From Sphingobacteriales bacterium (lineage in GTDB: Bacteria > Bacteroidota > Bacteroidia > Chitinophagales > LD1), in the NCBI GenBank assembly GCA_018262795.1, contig JADFDM010000008.1:1-64000 (forward strand): a DNA stretch of 64,000 bases, in the 5' to 3' direction. Below are positions 8,141 to 18,011 of the stretch, in pieces. Every line of letters starts with the position of its first letter. Positions within the stretch are counted from its first letter, which is position 1. The notes under the pieces were generated by a model. That model did no database searches. It was not told the origin of the DNA and saw only the letters and a list, made by a program, of their open reading frames with translations. Position numbers and translations under genes: made by a program.

Positions 8141-8172
8141 TTTGGTTTTTCAACCTTGCGTGTTCATATTTG
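8141..8172 (+). promoter_or_regulatory. putative promoter of the act-cox operon with flanking dyad
   Basis: TTTG at 8141-8144 and CATATTTG at 8165-8172 (7 of 8 matches to TAnnTTTG) are 20 nt apart. The -7 box is framed by TGCGTG (8157-8162) and CACGCA (8174-8179), an inverted repeat that could be a regulator site. If transcription starts near 8178, the ATG at 8142 cannot be the start of actA. Confidence 0.5.
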
Positions 8173-8210
8173 CCACGCATTTTTACAATTCCATGACAAT
8201 TCGAGTCATA

Positions 8211-9485
8211 ATGAAGAATAGCTACAACTCAAGAACATTTCGCAAATTTCCGCTTCACACATTTCTAACTATTCTATTCAGCATGGGGCTTCTGCTTTCA
8301 CATGCTGAAATAGATAAAGCCAAATGGACGCAAGGGAAATCATTATTTAAATCGAACTGTGCAGCCTGCCACAATCCTAAAGTGGATGGAACGGGTCCTG
8401 CGCTAATGGGAGTAACTGCTCAGTGGGAAAATGCCGGATCCTACAAAGGTAAAACCGGCAAGCAATGGCTGTATATTTGGATTCACAATTGGAACGATGC
8501 CGTAAATGACGGGTATAAATTTGCTATTGATATGGCTAACAGCCGTCCGGCTGCGATGAACGTGTTTGCCACTTTGAAGGATGCTGATATTGATGATATA
8601 CTTCTTTATACCGAGAATCCTGATGCTTTTGCACCTGTAGCTGCGGCTGCACCTGCAGCAAGCGCCACCACTACTGCCGATGCTGATAAAGGACCTAGCA
8701 CCGGTATTTATCTTTTCGTGGTTTTCCTGGTTGTACTAGTGGCTATTCTTATTGGGGTAACCAGTAAGTTGGATAAAATAATTGCTGAAAAGAAAGGAAT
8801 CTTACAACCGGTTAAGGTTCCCTTGTATAAGCGAACCAACTTTATTGTAGCCTTGGTTCTTCTTGGAATTGTGTTGGTCAGCTACGGAACAGTAGATGCC
8901 GTTGTGCACTTAGGTCGTCAGCAAGGATACCAGCCTACGCAACCTATTAAGTTTTCACATGCCCTTCATGCCGGGAAACATAAAATAGATTGTCAGTACT
9001 GTCACCAAACTGCCAACAAAGGAAAGAACTCCAATATCCCTTCCTTAAACACCTGCATGAATTGTCATAAAAATGTTTCCAAAGGCCCTAAATACGGAAC
9101 CGAGGAAATTGCCAAAATATACAAGGCAGTAGGTTGGGATTCTTATAATCAAACTTATTCCAAACCGGCAAAACCTGTGGAGTGGGTGCGGATTCATAAC
9201 CTTCCCGACCACGTATATTTTAACCATGCTCAACACGTAAACGTGGGTAAAGTACAATGTCAGACCTGTCACGGCCCTATCGAGACGATGGAGGAAGTTT
9301 ATCAGTATTCTCCACTTAGTATGGGATGGTGCATTAACTGCCACCGCCAAACAGAGGTTCAATTTGCCTCCAATAAGTATTACTCGACTTATGAGCAGCT
9401 ACATGAAAAGCTGAAGAATCATGAAATTGACAAGGTAACAGTAGAATCTATTGGTGGAACCGATTGTCAACGGTGCCACTATTAA
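8211..9485 (+). CDS. actA: alternative complex III subunit ActA, multihaem cytochrome c
   Basis: Membrane-anchored multihaem cytochrome c of the quinol:cytochrome c/oxygen oxidoreductase ACIII. I place the start at 8211 because MKNSYNSRTFRKFPLHTF opens a normal signal anchor and the likely promoter lies downstream of the earlier in-frame ATG at 8142; 8193 is also possible. There are six CxxCH motifs: CAACH at 8358-8372 in an N-terminal mono-haem domain, then after two membrane helices (IYLFVVFLVVLVAILIGV; FIVALVLLGIVLVSYG) CQYCH (8991-9005), CMNCH, CQTCH, CINCH and CQRCH. The last five match the pentahaem ActA known from Rhodothermus; the first is an added cytochrome domain. It is the first gene of the operon. 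Confidence 0.93.
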   Translation: MKNSYNSRTFRKFPLHTFLTILFSMGLLLSHAEIDKAKWTQGKSLFKSNCAACHNPKVDGTGPALMGVTAQWENAGSYKGKTGKQWLYIWIHNWNDAVNDGYKFAIDMANSRPAAMNVFATLKDADIDDILLYTENPDAFAPVAAAAPAASATTTADADKGPSTGIYLFVVFLVVLVAILIGVTSKLDKIIAEKKGILQPVKVPLYKRTNFIVALVLLGIVLVSYGTVDAVVHLGRQQGYQPTQPIKFSHALHAGKHKIDCQYCHQTANKGKNSNIPSLNTCMNCHKNVSKGPKYGTEEIAKIYKAVGWDSYNQTYSKPAKPVEWVRIHNLPDHVYFNHAQHVNVGKVQCQTCHGPIETMEEVYQYSPLSMGWCINCHRQTEVQFASNKYYSTYEQLHEKLKNHEIDKVTVESIGGTDCQRCHY

Positions 9486-9530
9486 TTAGTATCAATATTT
9501 TTTTAAGAATCCCGGATAACTCAAAATAAA

Positions 9531-12500
9531 ATGGCTGAAAAAAAATACTGGAAAGGTATAGAAGAAAAAGAGCAGTTGGAAGGCTTCCGCCAAATAGCCA
9601 ATAAGGAATTTGCAGAGCAACTTCCGATCCTTAATTCTATCACTGAGCCAATTTCTACAGGAAAATCAAACAGACGTGATTTTCTGAAAATGCTCGGGTT
9701 TAGTGTAACGGCTGCTACGATTGCCGCCAGTTGCGAAATGCCTGTGCGTAAATCTATCCCGTATATCTGGCGACCGGAAGAGGTTGCTCCAGGTATTGCG
9801 AACTATTACGCCACTGCTTTTTATCAGAATGGCGATTACTGTTCAGTAGTCGTAAAAACACGAGAAAGCCGTCCTATTAAGGTAGAAGGAAATAAACTGT
9901 CGGTGGTTACCAAGGGCGGTACTAATGCCAGGGCGCAAGCTTCTGTTCTGAGTTTATATGATGGTGCCCGATATAAGAGTCCTAAAAAGGGGAAGGATCC
10001 CATTGGTTGGGATGTAGCCGATAAAGAGATAGGGGAGAAGCTGAAATCCATTGCCACGGCAGGCGGTAAAATCGTTCTATTCTCCTCTAGTATCATTTCA
10101 CCTTCTACGAAAGCGGTGATCGCTGATTTCAAAACAGCTTATCCGACTACGGAACATTTAGTTTATGATGGCATTTCTTATTCCGGCATTTTAGATGCCA
10201 ACGAAAAATCATTTGGTAAGCGATTGATTCCTTCTTACAACTTTGCGAAAGCTAAAGTAATAGTTGGGGTAGGTGCCGACTTTCTTGGTACTTGGTTGTC
10301 TCCCGTGGAGTTTGCCGCAGATTATTCGGTGAACCGCAAGGTGAGCAAGAGTAAAAGGGATATGAGTCGCCACATTCATATTGAATCAGTGCCTACGCTG
10401 ACCGGTTATAAGGCCGATACCAGAATTCCTGTAAAGCCTTCGGATGAGTTAGCCGCTATGGTTGATTTGTATAGTGTTATTGTAACAGGTGGCTCTGCTG
10501 CAAATCCTAAGTTCGGGAAAGTAGCAGAAGAACTTAAATCTGCCGGTGCCGGAAATGCACTTTTAGTATGTGGTTCTAATGATGTTCATGCTCAGGTTTT
10601 AGCCAATGCGATAAATAATGCATTAGGCAGTTATGGTTCTACGCTTACTTGGGATCGCGCTTATAACACAAAGCAAGGTTCCGACAAATCTATTACCGCA
10701 CTTCACGATGGCCTCAATGATGGAAGCATAAAAGCGGTTCTTTTCTACGAAACTAATCCCGCCTTTACTTCCCCTATAAAAGGATTGGCAGAAGCAGTTA
10801 AGAAAGCTGAATTATCAGTTTCTTTTGCGAACCGCTTAGACGAAACTTCTATGGTTTGTCAATATGTTTGTCCTGATAATCATTGGTTAGAAAGTTGGAA
10901 TGATGTAGAGCCTAAAGCCGGTATTTTCAATACCATACAACCTACTATTTCCAAATTATTCGATACTCGCCCTTTCGCAGAAACGCTTCTTAAGTGGTCT
11001 GGAAAAGAAGGAACTTATTATGAATACATTCAGAAATATTGGGAGAACAATCTTTACAAAAAGCAGAGCAAATACAACGGCTTTTGGGCATTTTGGGACA
11101 ATACCGTGCAGGATGGAGAATTTGTAGCTGACGCTCCTGCTTCCACTTCTTCTTTCAATAGTTCATCTGTTGCGGATGCACTGACGGCCACTGCTTCAGC
11201 CGCTTCGTCTTTTGGTGATATGCAGGTTAAATTTTACGAATCAATAGCATTAGGGGACGGCTATTGGGCTGATAATCCTTGGTTACAGGAATTACCCGAT
11301 CCGGTTTCTAAAGTCACTTGGGATAATTATATAGTGGTAAATCCTACATGGTTAGTAAAGAATGGATACAATTTGGATCCAGACTTTAAAGAAAACCGCT
11401 ATGGAGTAGGTCAGTTAAGCGCAAACGGACAAACCGTAGAACTGCCCATCGTTGGTGTTCCCGGTACTCCGATGGGAGTGTTTGGTATAGCGCTCGGTTA
11501 TGGTCGTACGGCAGTTGCTCATAAGGAGTTGAAGGTGGGGAAGAACGTTTTTCAAATGCTGACTAAATCGGGGGATAGCTTTGTAAATATTGCGAAGGCA
11601 TCTGTTACTAAAACGGATAAATCTGAACAATTAGCGATTACTCAAACGCACTTCAATATTACGCTGAAAGATTTGGGTGGGGTGAAGACCCGGAAAGTAG
11701 TGAAGGAAACTACCTTAAAAGAATACAACAAAAGCTTAGAGGAAAACAAGAAATTTTCATCCGGCAATGAAGACCGCGAAGAAATATTAGAGGAAATGGT
11801 TACCCTCTACAATGAACATAACCGCCCTGGTCCACAATGGACCATGGTGATAGACCTGAATACTTGTATTGGTTGTGGAGCTTGTGTAATTGCTTGTAAC
11901 GCTGAAAATAACGTGCCGGTTGTAGGGAAAGATCAGGTTCGCAGAAGTCGCGAAATGCACTGGATGCGAATTGATCGTTACTATACCGGTGAGGTGGATA
12001 ATCCGGACGTGGTGTACCAACCGATGCTATGCCAGCATTGCAATAATGCCCCTTGCGAAAATGTTTGTCCGGTGGCTGCTACGAATCACAGCGATGAAGG
12101 GATTAATCAAATGATTTATAACCGTTGTATTGGTACCCGCTATTGCGCCAACAACTGCCCTTATAAAGTAAGACGTTTCAACTGGTACGACTACCAACAG
12201 GCTGATGCTTTTGATAAGCAATACGGAACCAGTAATGACCAAAATGTAGCATCTGAAACCCTCGGGTTACATGAGCCACTTACTCGTATGGTATTAAACC
12301 CTGACGTAACTGTTCGCAGTCGTGGAGTAATGGAAAAATGCTCTTTCTGTGCGCAAAGATTGCAGGATGCTAAATTGGTGGCTAAAAAAGAAGAGCGGCC
12401 ATTACACGATGGAGAAGCTACTACGGCTTGCCAAACCAGTTGCCCTACAGGCGCTATCACTTTTGGAGATAGACATGACAAGGAAAGTAATGTAGCAGCA

Positions 12501-12638
12501 CTTTATACAGATAGTCGCGCTTTCGGTGTTATTGAAGAGCTTCACACCATGCCGAATGTTCTTTACTTGACCCAGGTGAGAAATCGCGATGAAGAGAAGA
12601 AATATGAGGTACTCGATTATTATCATCAAAAAGCATAA
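9531..12638 (+). CDS. actB: alternative complex III subunit ActB (molybdopterin-like plus Fe-S protein)
   Basis: A 1035-residue fusion of a molybdopterin-oxidoreductase-like part (about 70-740) and a ferredoxin-like part (about 770-1010), as in other ACIII. The N-terminus has a Tat-like motif (N-R48-R49-DFLKMLGFS) and a lipobox-like AAS-C68, suggesting periplasmic export and lipid anchoring. Four-cluster ligands are visible: C779-IGCGACVIAC, CQHCNNAPCENVCP, RCIGTRYCANNCP and CSFCAQR...CQTSCPTGAITFGD. In characterised ACIII the large domain binds no molybdenum cofactor and the Fe-S chain passes electrons from the quinol site to the haems. It starts 45 nt after actA. Confidence 0.95.
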   Translation: MAEKKYWKGIEEKEQLEGFRQIANKEFAEQLPILNSITEPISTGKSNRRDFLKMLGFSVTAATIAASCEMPVRKSIPYIWRPEEVAPGIANYYATAFYQNGDYCSVVVKTRESRPIKVEGNKLSVVTKGGTNARAQASVLSLYDGARYKSPKKGKDPIGWDVADKEIGEKLKSIATAGGKIVLFSSSIISPSTKAVIADFKTAYPTTEHLVYDGISYSGILDANEKSFGKRLIPSYNFAKAKVIVGVGADFLGTWLSPVEFAADYSVNRKVSKSKRDMSRHIHIESVPTLTGYKADTRIPVKPSDELAAMVDLYSVIVTGGSAANPKFGKVAEELKSAGAGNALLVCGSNDVHAQVLANAINNALGSYGSTLTWDRAYNTKQGSDKSITALHDGLNDGSIKAVLFYETNPAFTSPIKGLAEAVKKAELSVSFANRLDETSMVCQYVCPDNHWLESWNDVEPKAGIFNTIQPTISKLFDTRPFAETLLKWSGKEGTYYEYIQKYWENNLYKKQSKYNGFWAFWDNTVQDGEFVADAPASTSSFNSSSVADALTATASAASSFGDMQVKFYESIALGDGYWADNPWLQELPDPVSKVTWDNYIVVNPTWLVKNGYNLDPDFKENRYGVGQLSANGQTVELPIVGVPGTPMGVFGIALGYGRTAVAHKELKVGKNVFQMLTKSGDSFVNIAKASVTKTDKSEQLAITQTHFNITLKDLGGVKTRKVVKETTLKEYNKSLEENKKFSSGNEDREEILEEMVTLYNEHNRPGPQWTMVIDLNTCIGCGACVIACNAENNVPVVGKDQVRRSREMHWMRIDRYYTGEVDNPDVVYQPMLCQHCNNAPCENVCPVAATNHSDEGINQMIYNRCIGTRYCANNCPYKVRRFNWYDYQQADAFDKQYGTSNDQNVASETLGLHEPLTRMVLNPDVTVRSRGVMEKCSFCAQRLQDAKLVAKKEERPLHDGEATTACQTSCPTGAITFGDRHDKESNVAALYTDSRAFGVIEELHTMPNVLYLTQVRNRDEEKKYEVLDYYHQKA

Positions 12639-12682
12639 CGGAACAAAAGGTCACCATTAACTAATCACGATAACTAGATAAA

Positions 12683-14134
12683 ATGCACGCATACGAATCG
12701 GAATTCAGGGAGCCGCTTATCACAGGAATGGATAAGAGTTATACCAAAATCACAGATGATTTGGTGGCTCCGACCGAAAGAAATTCAGCCTTATGGTGGA
12801 TTGCCGTCCTGCTGTCAGGCGCTGGCGCACTTTTCTTTGTGTTCTGTCTTACTTGGACCGTTTGGTTTGGTATTGGTACTTGGGGATTGAATAAAACCAT
12901 CGGTTGGGCATGGGACATCACTAACTTCGTATGGTGGATAGGTATCGGTCACGCAGGCACCTTGATTTCAGCTATCTTGTTGCTTTTCCGCCAACGTTAT
13001 AGAACGGGAATTAACCGTGCGGCTGAGGCCATGACAATTTTTGCGGTGATTTGTGCCGGTATGTTCCCCATCTTTCACATGGGACGGGTATGGGATGCTC
13101 TTTTCATTTTCCCTTTGCCAAATACAAGAGGGCCTTTGTGGGTCAACTTCAATTCTCCCTTGCTTTGGGACGTGTTTGCGGTATCAACATATTTTTCGGT
13201 GTCCCTATTGTTTTGGTACACGGGTCTAATGCCTGATTTTGCCACCGTACGCGACCGCTCTAAAGGAAAATTCAGAAAGTGGTTTTACAACATGATGTCA
13301 TTCGGATGGATGGGAACCGCTAAACAGTGGCAGCGTTTTGAATCGCTCTCTTTGATTTTGGCTGGTTTGGCTACCCCGCTTGTACTTTCAGTGCACACCA
13401 TTGTATCCTTTGACTTTGCAACCTCCGTTATTCCGGGATGGCATACTACCATCTTCCCTCCATACTTCGTTGCGGGAGCTATTTTCTCCGGTTTCGCGAT
13501 GGTGGAAACACTGATGCTTATCAGCCGGAAGTTGTTTAATCTCGAAGATTACATCACGGTGAATCATATTGAGTCTATGAATAAAATTATTGTGCTCACA
13601 GGCTCTATTGTGGGTATTGCCTACCTCACAGAGTTATTCATAGCTTGGTATTCGGGTTATTTGTATGAGCAGTTTGCATTTTACAACAGAGTGTTGGGTA
13701 AATACTATTGGGCCTATGCAATTATGATGACTTGTAATGTTGTCACTCCGCAGTTCTATTGGTTAAAGCCATTGCGTAGAAATCTGTATGTTACCTTCAT
13801 CCTTTCTATTTTTGTAAATATCGGAATGTGGTTTGAGCGCTTCGTGATTATTGTTACTTCGTTAGCCGATGATTTTTTACCTTCCAGTTGGGCTTATTTT
13901 TCTCCAACTTGGGTAGATATTGGAATTTTCTTAGGCTCTATTTGCCTATTCTTATTCCTGTTCCTATTATTCTCACGTTTGTTCCCAACCATTGCCATTG
14001 CTGAGGTGAAAGCAATATTCAGAACTTCATCTGAAGTGGCGAAGGCAGAACGCGCTAAAAAAGCAAATTCGCCTACCGGTGGGTTTGTTGGGTTACAGCA
14101 TGTAGGCCCTTTGGATAAAGATTCAAAACATTAA
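12683..14134 (+). CDS. actC: alternative complex III membrane subunit ActC (NrfD/PsrC family)
   Basis: A 483-residue polytopic NrfD-like protein with about ten membrane helices. Conserved quinol-site features of ActC are visible, such as WIGIGHAGTLISAILLLFRQ and FPIFHMGRVWDALF near the second to fourth helices. ActC binds the quinol and, together with ActF, is thought to carry protons. It lies between actB and actD, its usual place. Confidence 0.94.
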   Translation: MHAYESEFREPLITGMDKSYTKITDDLVAPTERNSALWWIAVLLSGAGALFFVFCLTWTVWFGIGTWGLNKTIGWAWDITNFVWWIGIGHAGTLISAILLLFRQRYRTGINRAAEAMTIFAVICAGMFPIFHMGRVWDALFIFPLPNTRGPLWVNFNSPLLWDVFAVSTYFSVSLLFWYTGLMPDFATVRDRSKGKFRKWFYNMMSFGWMGTAKQWQRFESLSLILAGLATPLVLSVHTIVSFDFATSVIPGWHTTIFPPYFVAGAIFSGFAMVETLMLISRKLFNLEDYITVNHIESMNKIIVLTGSIVGIAYLTELFIAWYSGYLYEQFAFYNRVLGKYYWAYAIMMTCNVVTPQFYWLKPLRRNLYVTFILSIFVNIGMWFERFVIIVTSLADDFLPSSWAYFSPTWVDIGIFLGSICLFLFLFLLFSRLFPTIAIAEVKAIFRTSSEVAKAERAKKANSPTGGFVGLQHVGPLDKDSKH

Positions 14135-14164
14135 AACTAAACGGATACTATTAACAAGAAATCT

Positions 14165-14695
14165 ATGGAAGAGCCAAACAAAGTAGTGATAGGTCTTTGG
14201 GATCATGAAGAGGTCTATCTTCATGCGATAGAAAAAATACGTGCTAAGGGGGTACAGATATATGAAAGCCTTACTCCGTTCCCGGTACATGGTCTTGAAG
14301 ACGTTTTGGGCTATCGCGATAGTAGGCTACATACGGCCGGTTTCATGTTCGGTACTGTCGGAACCATTGTAGCACTTTCATTTATGACATGGACAATGAC
14401 AGTGAATTTCCCGCTTGATTTTGGAGGTAAACCATACTGGCCGATAGCTTCATTTATTCCCATCACCTTTGAAATGATGGTGCTTTTTTCAGCTTGGGGA
14501 ATGACGCTGACCTATTTAGTACGGAATCGTCTGTGGCCGGGAATGGTTCCGAGAATTTATGATAAGCGAACAACCGATGATCGCTTTGCACTTGTGTTTG
14601 ATGCCGACAATGTAGCTTCCGATAAGCTAAAGGAGTTAAGAGATTTGTGTATGCATGAAGGAGCAGTAGAAGTTAAAGACAAACAATTTAACTAG
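14165..14695 (+). CDS. actD: alternative complex III subunit ActD (DUF3341)
   Basis: A 176-residue protein with an N-terminal soluble domain that starts with the DUF3341 pattern (VVIGLWDHEEVYLHAIEKI) and two central membrane helices (about 58-80 and 98-120). It is a structural subunit of ACIII with no cofactor motif. Length and position, 30 nt after actC, are as expected. Confidence 0.93.
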   Translation: MEEPNKVVIGLWDHEEVYLHAIEKIRAKGVQIYESLTPFPVHGLEDVLGYRDSRLHTAGFMFGTVGTIVALSFMTWTMTVNFPLDFGGKPYWPIASFIPITFEMMVLFSAWGMTLTYLVRNRLWPGMVPRIYDKRTTDDRFALVFDADNVASDKLKELRDLCMHEGAVEVKDKQFN

Positions 14696-14731
14696 AAAGA
14701 AGGTTTTTTAAAAGGAAACAGTTTAACCACA

Positions 14732-15412
14732 ATGAATACTCGTAACATAAAATTGATCCCCATCGTTGCTGTTGTCTTGTTAATGGCTGCATGTAATCGT
14801 GATCCGAAGAAACCGGGACTCATCTATATGCCAGACATGACTTATAGCAATGCCTACGAAACTTATTCGCAGAGCACTATCCCAACCACGGAGGGCTATA
14901 AGATGTCAGCTCGTGAACCCGTAGCGGGAACCATACCTCGTGGATGGATACCAAATGATGAACGAATAAGAACGAACGATGCATATCTGTTGAGTTATAT
15001 GGCAAAGAACCATTTTACGCATGACCCTGCTAAGTGGCAGGAAGAATACGATCGTGCAGGTGCCTCCATCAAAGACCCTTTGTTTTATACGGATGAAAAT
15101 ATGCAAGAAGGGAAGAGATTATATCAGATAAACTGTAAAGTTTGTCATGGTGAAAAAGGAGAAGGAGATGGACAGATTGTTGAATTGCCTGACGGAAGCG
15201 ATGGCCCTTATACAGCACGGCCACCTCAGTATTCCTCAAGGCTACCCCAGATTACTGACGGCAATATGTTTTACGCTATTAGTTATGGAAAAGGGATGAT
15301 GGGCGGCTATGGCTACCAATTGGATGTAAACGAAAGATGGCAAGTGATTCATTATATCAAGAGTTTGGCCGGAATTAAACCGCCTGCTGAAACTGTCACG
15401 GCCACTAAATAA
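14732..15412 (+). CDS. actE: alternative complex III subunit ActE, mono-haem cytochrome c lipoprotein
   Basis: A 226-residue lipoprotein: a short signal peptide ends in the lipobox LMAA-C21. The single haem motif is C135-K-V-C-H139 in a cytochrome c domain that runs to the C-terminus (EGKRLYQINCKVCHGEKGEGDG). Residues 25-90 form an ActE-specific N-terminal part. In ACIII the ActE haem is the likely exit point to the oxidase or soluble cytochrome c. It lies 36 nt after actD. Confidence 0.94.
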   Translation: MNTRNIKLIPIVAVVLLMAACNRDPKKPGLIYMPDMTYSNAYETYSQSTIPTTEGYKMSAREPVAGTIPRGWIPNDERIRTNDAYLLSYMAKNHFTHDPAKWQEEYDRAGASIKDPLFYTDENMQEGKRLYQINCKVCHGEKGEGDGQIVELPDGSDGPYTARPPQYSSRLPQITDGNMFYAISYGKGMMGGYGYQLDVNERWQVIHYIKSLAGIKPPAETVTATK

Positions 15413-15460
15413 CAGCGACTGATATAACTATTTATAAATTAGTGTAATTAAGAAAAAGCA

Positions 15461-16849
15461 ATGAATCCAAAATTTGAATTTACAGATTCCATAAAAAAGG
15501 CACTATACTACATGATAGGAATAGGCGTACTGGGGTTGCTCTTGGTATTCTTTTTATATCGCGAAAACAACCACGCCAGATTCTGGTCAAATATTTTAGC
15601 TAACACCTATTTCTTTACCGGAATCGGATTGTTCGGTTTGTTTCTGGTGGCTGCTGCTCAGGTAGCTTACGGCCAATGGCATACTTTAGTAAAGCGAATC
15701 TTTCTCTCACTTTCAGTTTTCGCTGCTTTTGGAGGCTTTATCTTACTTATCATTGTAGCACTTGGACTTGTAAACGTACATAACCTATATGCCCCTGTTA
15801 CTCATATCTTACACACCGGGCAGGGCGATCCTATTTACACGACTAAGTTGATTTACTTTGCCCCCGCCTTTTGGTTAGGTCGCCTTTTGGTTTATTCTAT
15901 TTTATGGTTTCTGTTCTCTCGGGGCATGAACAACTTTTTTGCCAGAACGGATCAAACCGATCCCAAAGTTTACAAGAAATCCAGAATTATCTCTGCTGCT
16001 TTCATCGTTGTATTTGCGCTGACTGAATCATTTATTAGTTGGGATGTGGTGATGAGTTTAGACCCACATTGGTATTCTACCTTATTTGGCTGGTTTAACT
16101 TTGCGAGCTACGGATGCGCTGCGTTAGGGATGTCTATCCTTATTATCATTTTCCTGAAATCTAAGGGGTATCTTCAAGCCGTGAATGAAAACCACGTGCA
16201 TGACTTGGGTAAATTACTTTTCGGATTTTCTATATTCTGGACTTACTTGTGGTTTGATCAGTTTATGTTACAGTGGTATGCCAACATACCTGAAGAGACC
16301 AGTTTTTGGGTAAAGCGTTTTGATGTGGGATACTTCAAATTCACCATTTTCCTTACGCTAATTATCAACTTCGCTTATCCGCTCTTCTTATTAATTAGTC
16401 GTGGCAGCAAGAGGAATTTTAAGACAATAGGTTTTGGAGCTGCCTTACTAATCTTTGGGCATTATGTTGACTTTTTCAATTTTACATTTGTTGAACCAAA
16501 TTGGAATACAGAAGCGGTAGAAGCACATAAAGAAGCAAAGCTATCCACTGAAAATGTTGTGCTGTATGCACAAGCTCAACAGAATGAAAATGCGGTAAGT
16601 GATGCTACTCCTGTAAAAGAAAATACCGAAGTGGTAACCACCGCAGTAGAAAAAACGGAAGGAGAAGTTCACCACGAAGAAGCTCCTGTAAATTACGCAG
16701 GTATTGGCGTTGGTGAGTTGATGGTTTTTATTGGATTTTTGGGCGTATTCTTGTATTTGTTCTTTAATAATTTGTCTAAGCGTCCGATCATGCCGGAAGA
16801 TGATCCTTTCTTGAAAGAATGCGAGAGATTAGAAGTGACTTATGCTTAA
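15461..16849 (+). CDS. actF: alternative complex III membrane subunit ActF (NrfD/PsrC family)
   Basis: A 462-residue NrfD-like membrane protein, paralogous to ActC, with about ten helices. A charged loop rich in Glu, Ala and Val (about residues 345-415) separates the last helix (GELMVFIGFLGVFLYLFFNNL) from the rest. The end LSKRPIMPEDDPFLKE is typical of ActF. It is a partner of ActC in the membrane core and the last ACIII gene; coxB follows after 31 nt. Confidence 0.92.
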   Translation: MNPKFEFTDSIKKALYYMIGIGVLGLLLVFFLYRENNHARFWSNILANTYFFTGIGLFGLFLVAAAQVAYGQWHTLVKRIFLSLSVFAAFGGFILLIIVALGLVNVHNLYAPVTHILHTGQGDPIYTTKLIYFAPAFWLGRLLVYSILWFLFSRGMNNFFARTDQTDPKVYKKSRIISAAFIVVFALTESFISWDVVMSLDPHWYSTLFGWFNFASYGCAALGMSILIIIFLKSKGYLQAVNENHVHDLGKLLFGFSIFWTYLWFDQFMLQWYANIPEETSFWVKRFDVGYFKFTIFLTLIINFAYPLFLLISRGSKRNFKTIGFGAALLIFGHYVDFFNFTFVEPNWNTEAVEAHKEAKLSTENVVLYAQAQQNENAVSDATPVKENTEVVTTAVEKTEGEVHHEEAPVNYAGIGVGELMVFIGFLGVFLYLFFNNLSKRPIMPEDDPFLKECERLEVTYA

Positions 16850-16880
16850 TTGATTAACTAAACTGAAACAACAATAAAAC

Positions 16881-17987
16881 ATGATAGCATTTTTAAGTTT
16901 CGTGGTGATGGTTCTGCTTTTTGCAGTATTAGTACTCACAGCGCGAGCCAATGAGCTTTCGCGAGTGCTGAAAACCGATAAACTCGATTTTACTAATCAA
17001 AGCAGAATTAATGGATATTTGATGTTAGTGTGCTTGATACTCTTATTTGCCGGTGCAGCCTATTCTTTTAAAGAATTGCTTCCATTAATGCTGCCGAAAG
17101 CCGCTTCGGAACATGGAGTTAGAACCGATAAACTTTTCGATATCAACATGATTATTATTGGTATTGCGTTCTTCTTCACACAGATTGGACTCTTTTACTT
17201 TGCTTTTCGATATAACGAAAGTCGGGTAGATGAACCCTATTTCTACCCACATAACAATACCCTTGAAATTGTATGGACAACTATTCCTGCATTAGTGCTT
17301 ACCGGGCTAATTGTAATGGGGATGATTGAATGGTTTAGAATTTTCAATGTGGATGCAAGGGATAAGAATATGATGGTGATAGAGGTAACCGGAAAACAGT
17401 TTAACTGGATCATACGCTACCCTGGTAAAGACGGAAAATTTGGAGAAAGAATTATTGATACGGCTCACATTACACCGGTAAATGAATTGGGGATTAACTG
17501 GGAAGACCCTAAAAGCCATGACGACTTTATGTCTGATAAACTTTACCTGGTGAAAGGGCATCCGGTGCTGATGAAGTTAGGCGCACAAGATGTCATTCAT
17601 AGTTTTTTCCTACCACATTTCAGGGTTAAGATGGACTGTGTGCCCGGTATTCCAACTGAATTTTACTTTAAGCCTACCGTGACTACTAAGGAAATGCAGA
17701 AATATCTTAGCAAGCAGCCTTGGTGGCAAACCAATAATCCTGAAACCGGAGAGCCGCGCTGGAAAACCTTTAAGTATGAGTTGGCTTGCGCAGAGTTGTG
17801 TGGTAAGTCGCACTATGGGATGGAAAGAGAAGTGGTGGTAGTTACCCAACAGGAATATGACGATTGGGTCAACCAGCAGACCGCAATGTACGAAAGCATG
17901 AAGCCCAAGAATACCGAAGAGCCGAAAGCTGCTGAAGAAAGTGTTAAAGTGGAAAACAAGGCGCAAGCCATGTTGATTAAGAAATAA
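16881..17987 (+). CDS. coxB: cytochrome c oxidase subunit II (CuA)
   Basis: A 368-residue subunit II with three predicted membrane helices: an extra one at the N-terminus, one at about 47-67, and the usual pair partner at about 132-155. The cupredoxin domain holds all CuA ligands: H240 (DVIHSFFLPHF) and C303-A-E-L-C307-G-K-S-H311-Y-G-M314. An insert of about 30 residues separates the first ligand strand from the CuA loop (TVTTKEMQKYLSKQPWWQTN). No cytochrome c domain is fused, consistent with direct electron delivery from ACIII. It is encoded before coxA in the operon. Confidence 0.95.
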   Translation: MIAFLSFVVMVLLFAVLVLTARANELSRVLKTDKLDFTNQSRINGYLMLVCLILLFAGAAYSFKELLPLMLPKAASEHGVRTDKLFDINMIIIGIAFFFTQIGLFYFAFRYNESRVDEPYFYPHNNTLEIVWTTIPALVLTGLIVMGMIEWFRIFNVDARDKNMMVIEVTGKQFNWIIRYPGKDGKFGERIIDTAHITPVNELGINWEDPKSHDDFMSDKLYLVKGHPVLMKLGAQDVIHSFFLPHFRVKMDCVPGIPTEFYFKPTVTTKEMQKYLSKQPWWQTNNPETGEPRWKTFKYELACAELCGKSHYGMEREVVVVTQQEYDDWVNQQTAMYESMKPKNTEEPKAAEESVKVENKAQAMLIKK

Positions 17988-18011
17988 TTTTGAAAGAATA
18001 AATAGTAAAGT

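Noticed and set aside
8142-8210. Extended N-terminus of ActA from the first in-frame ATG
   Set aside because: It would precede the likely transcription start and spoil the signal anchor; 8211 fits better.
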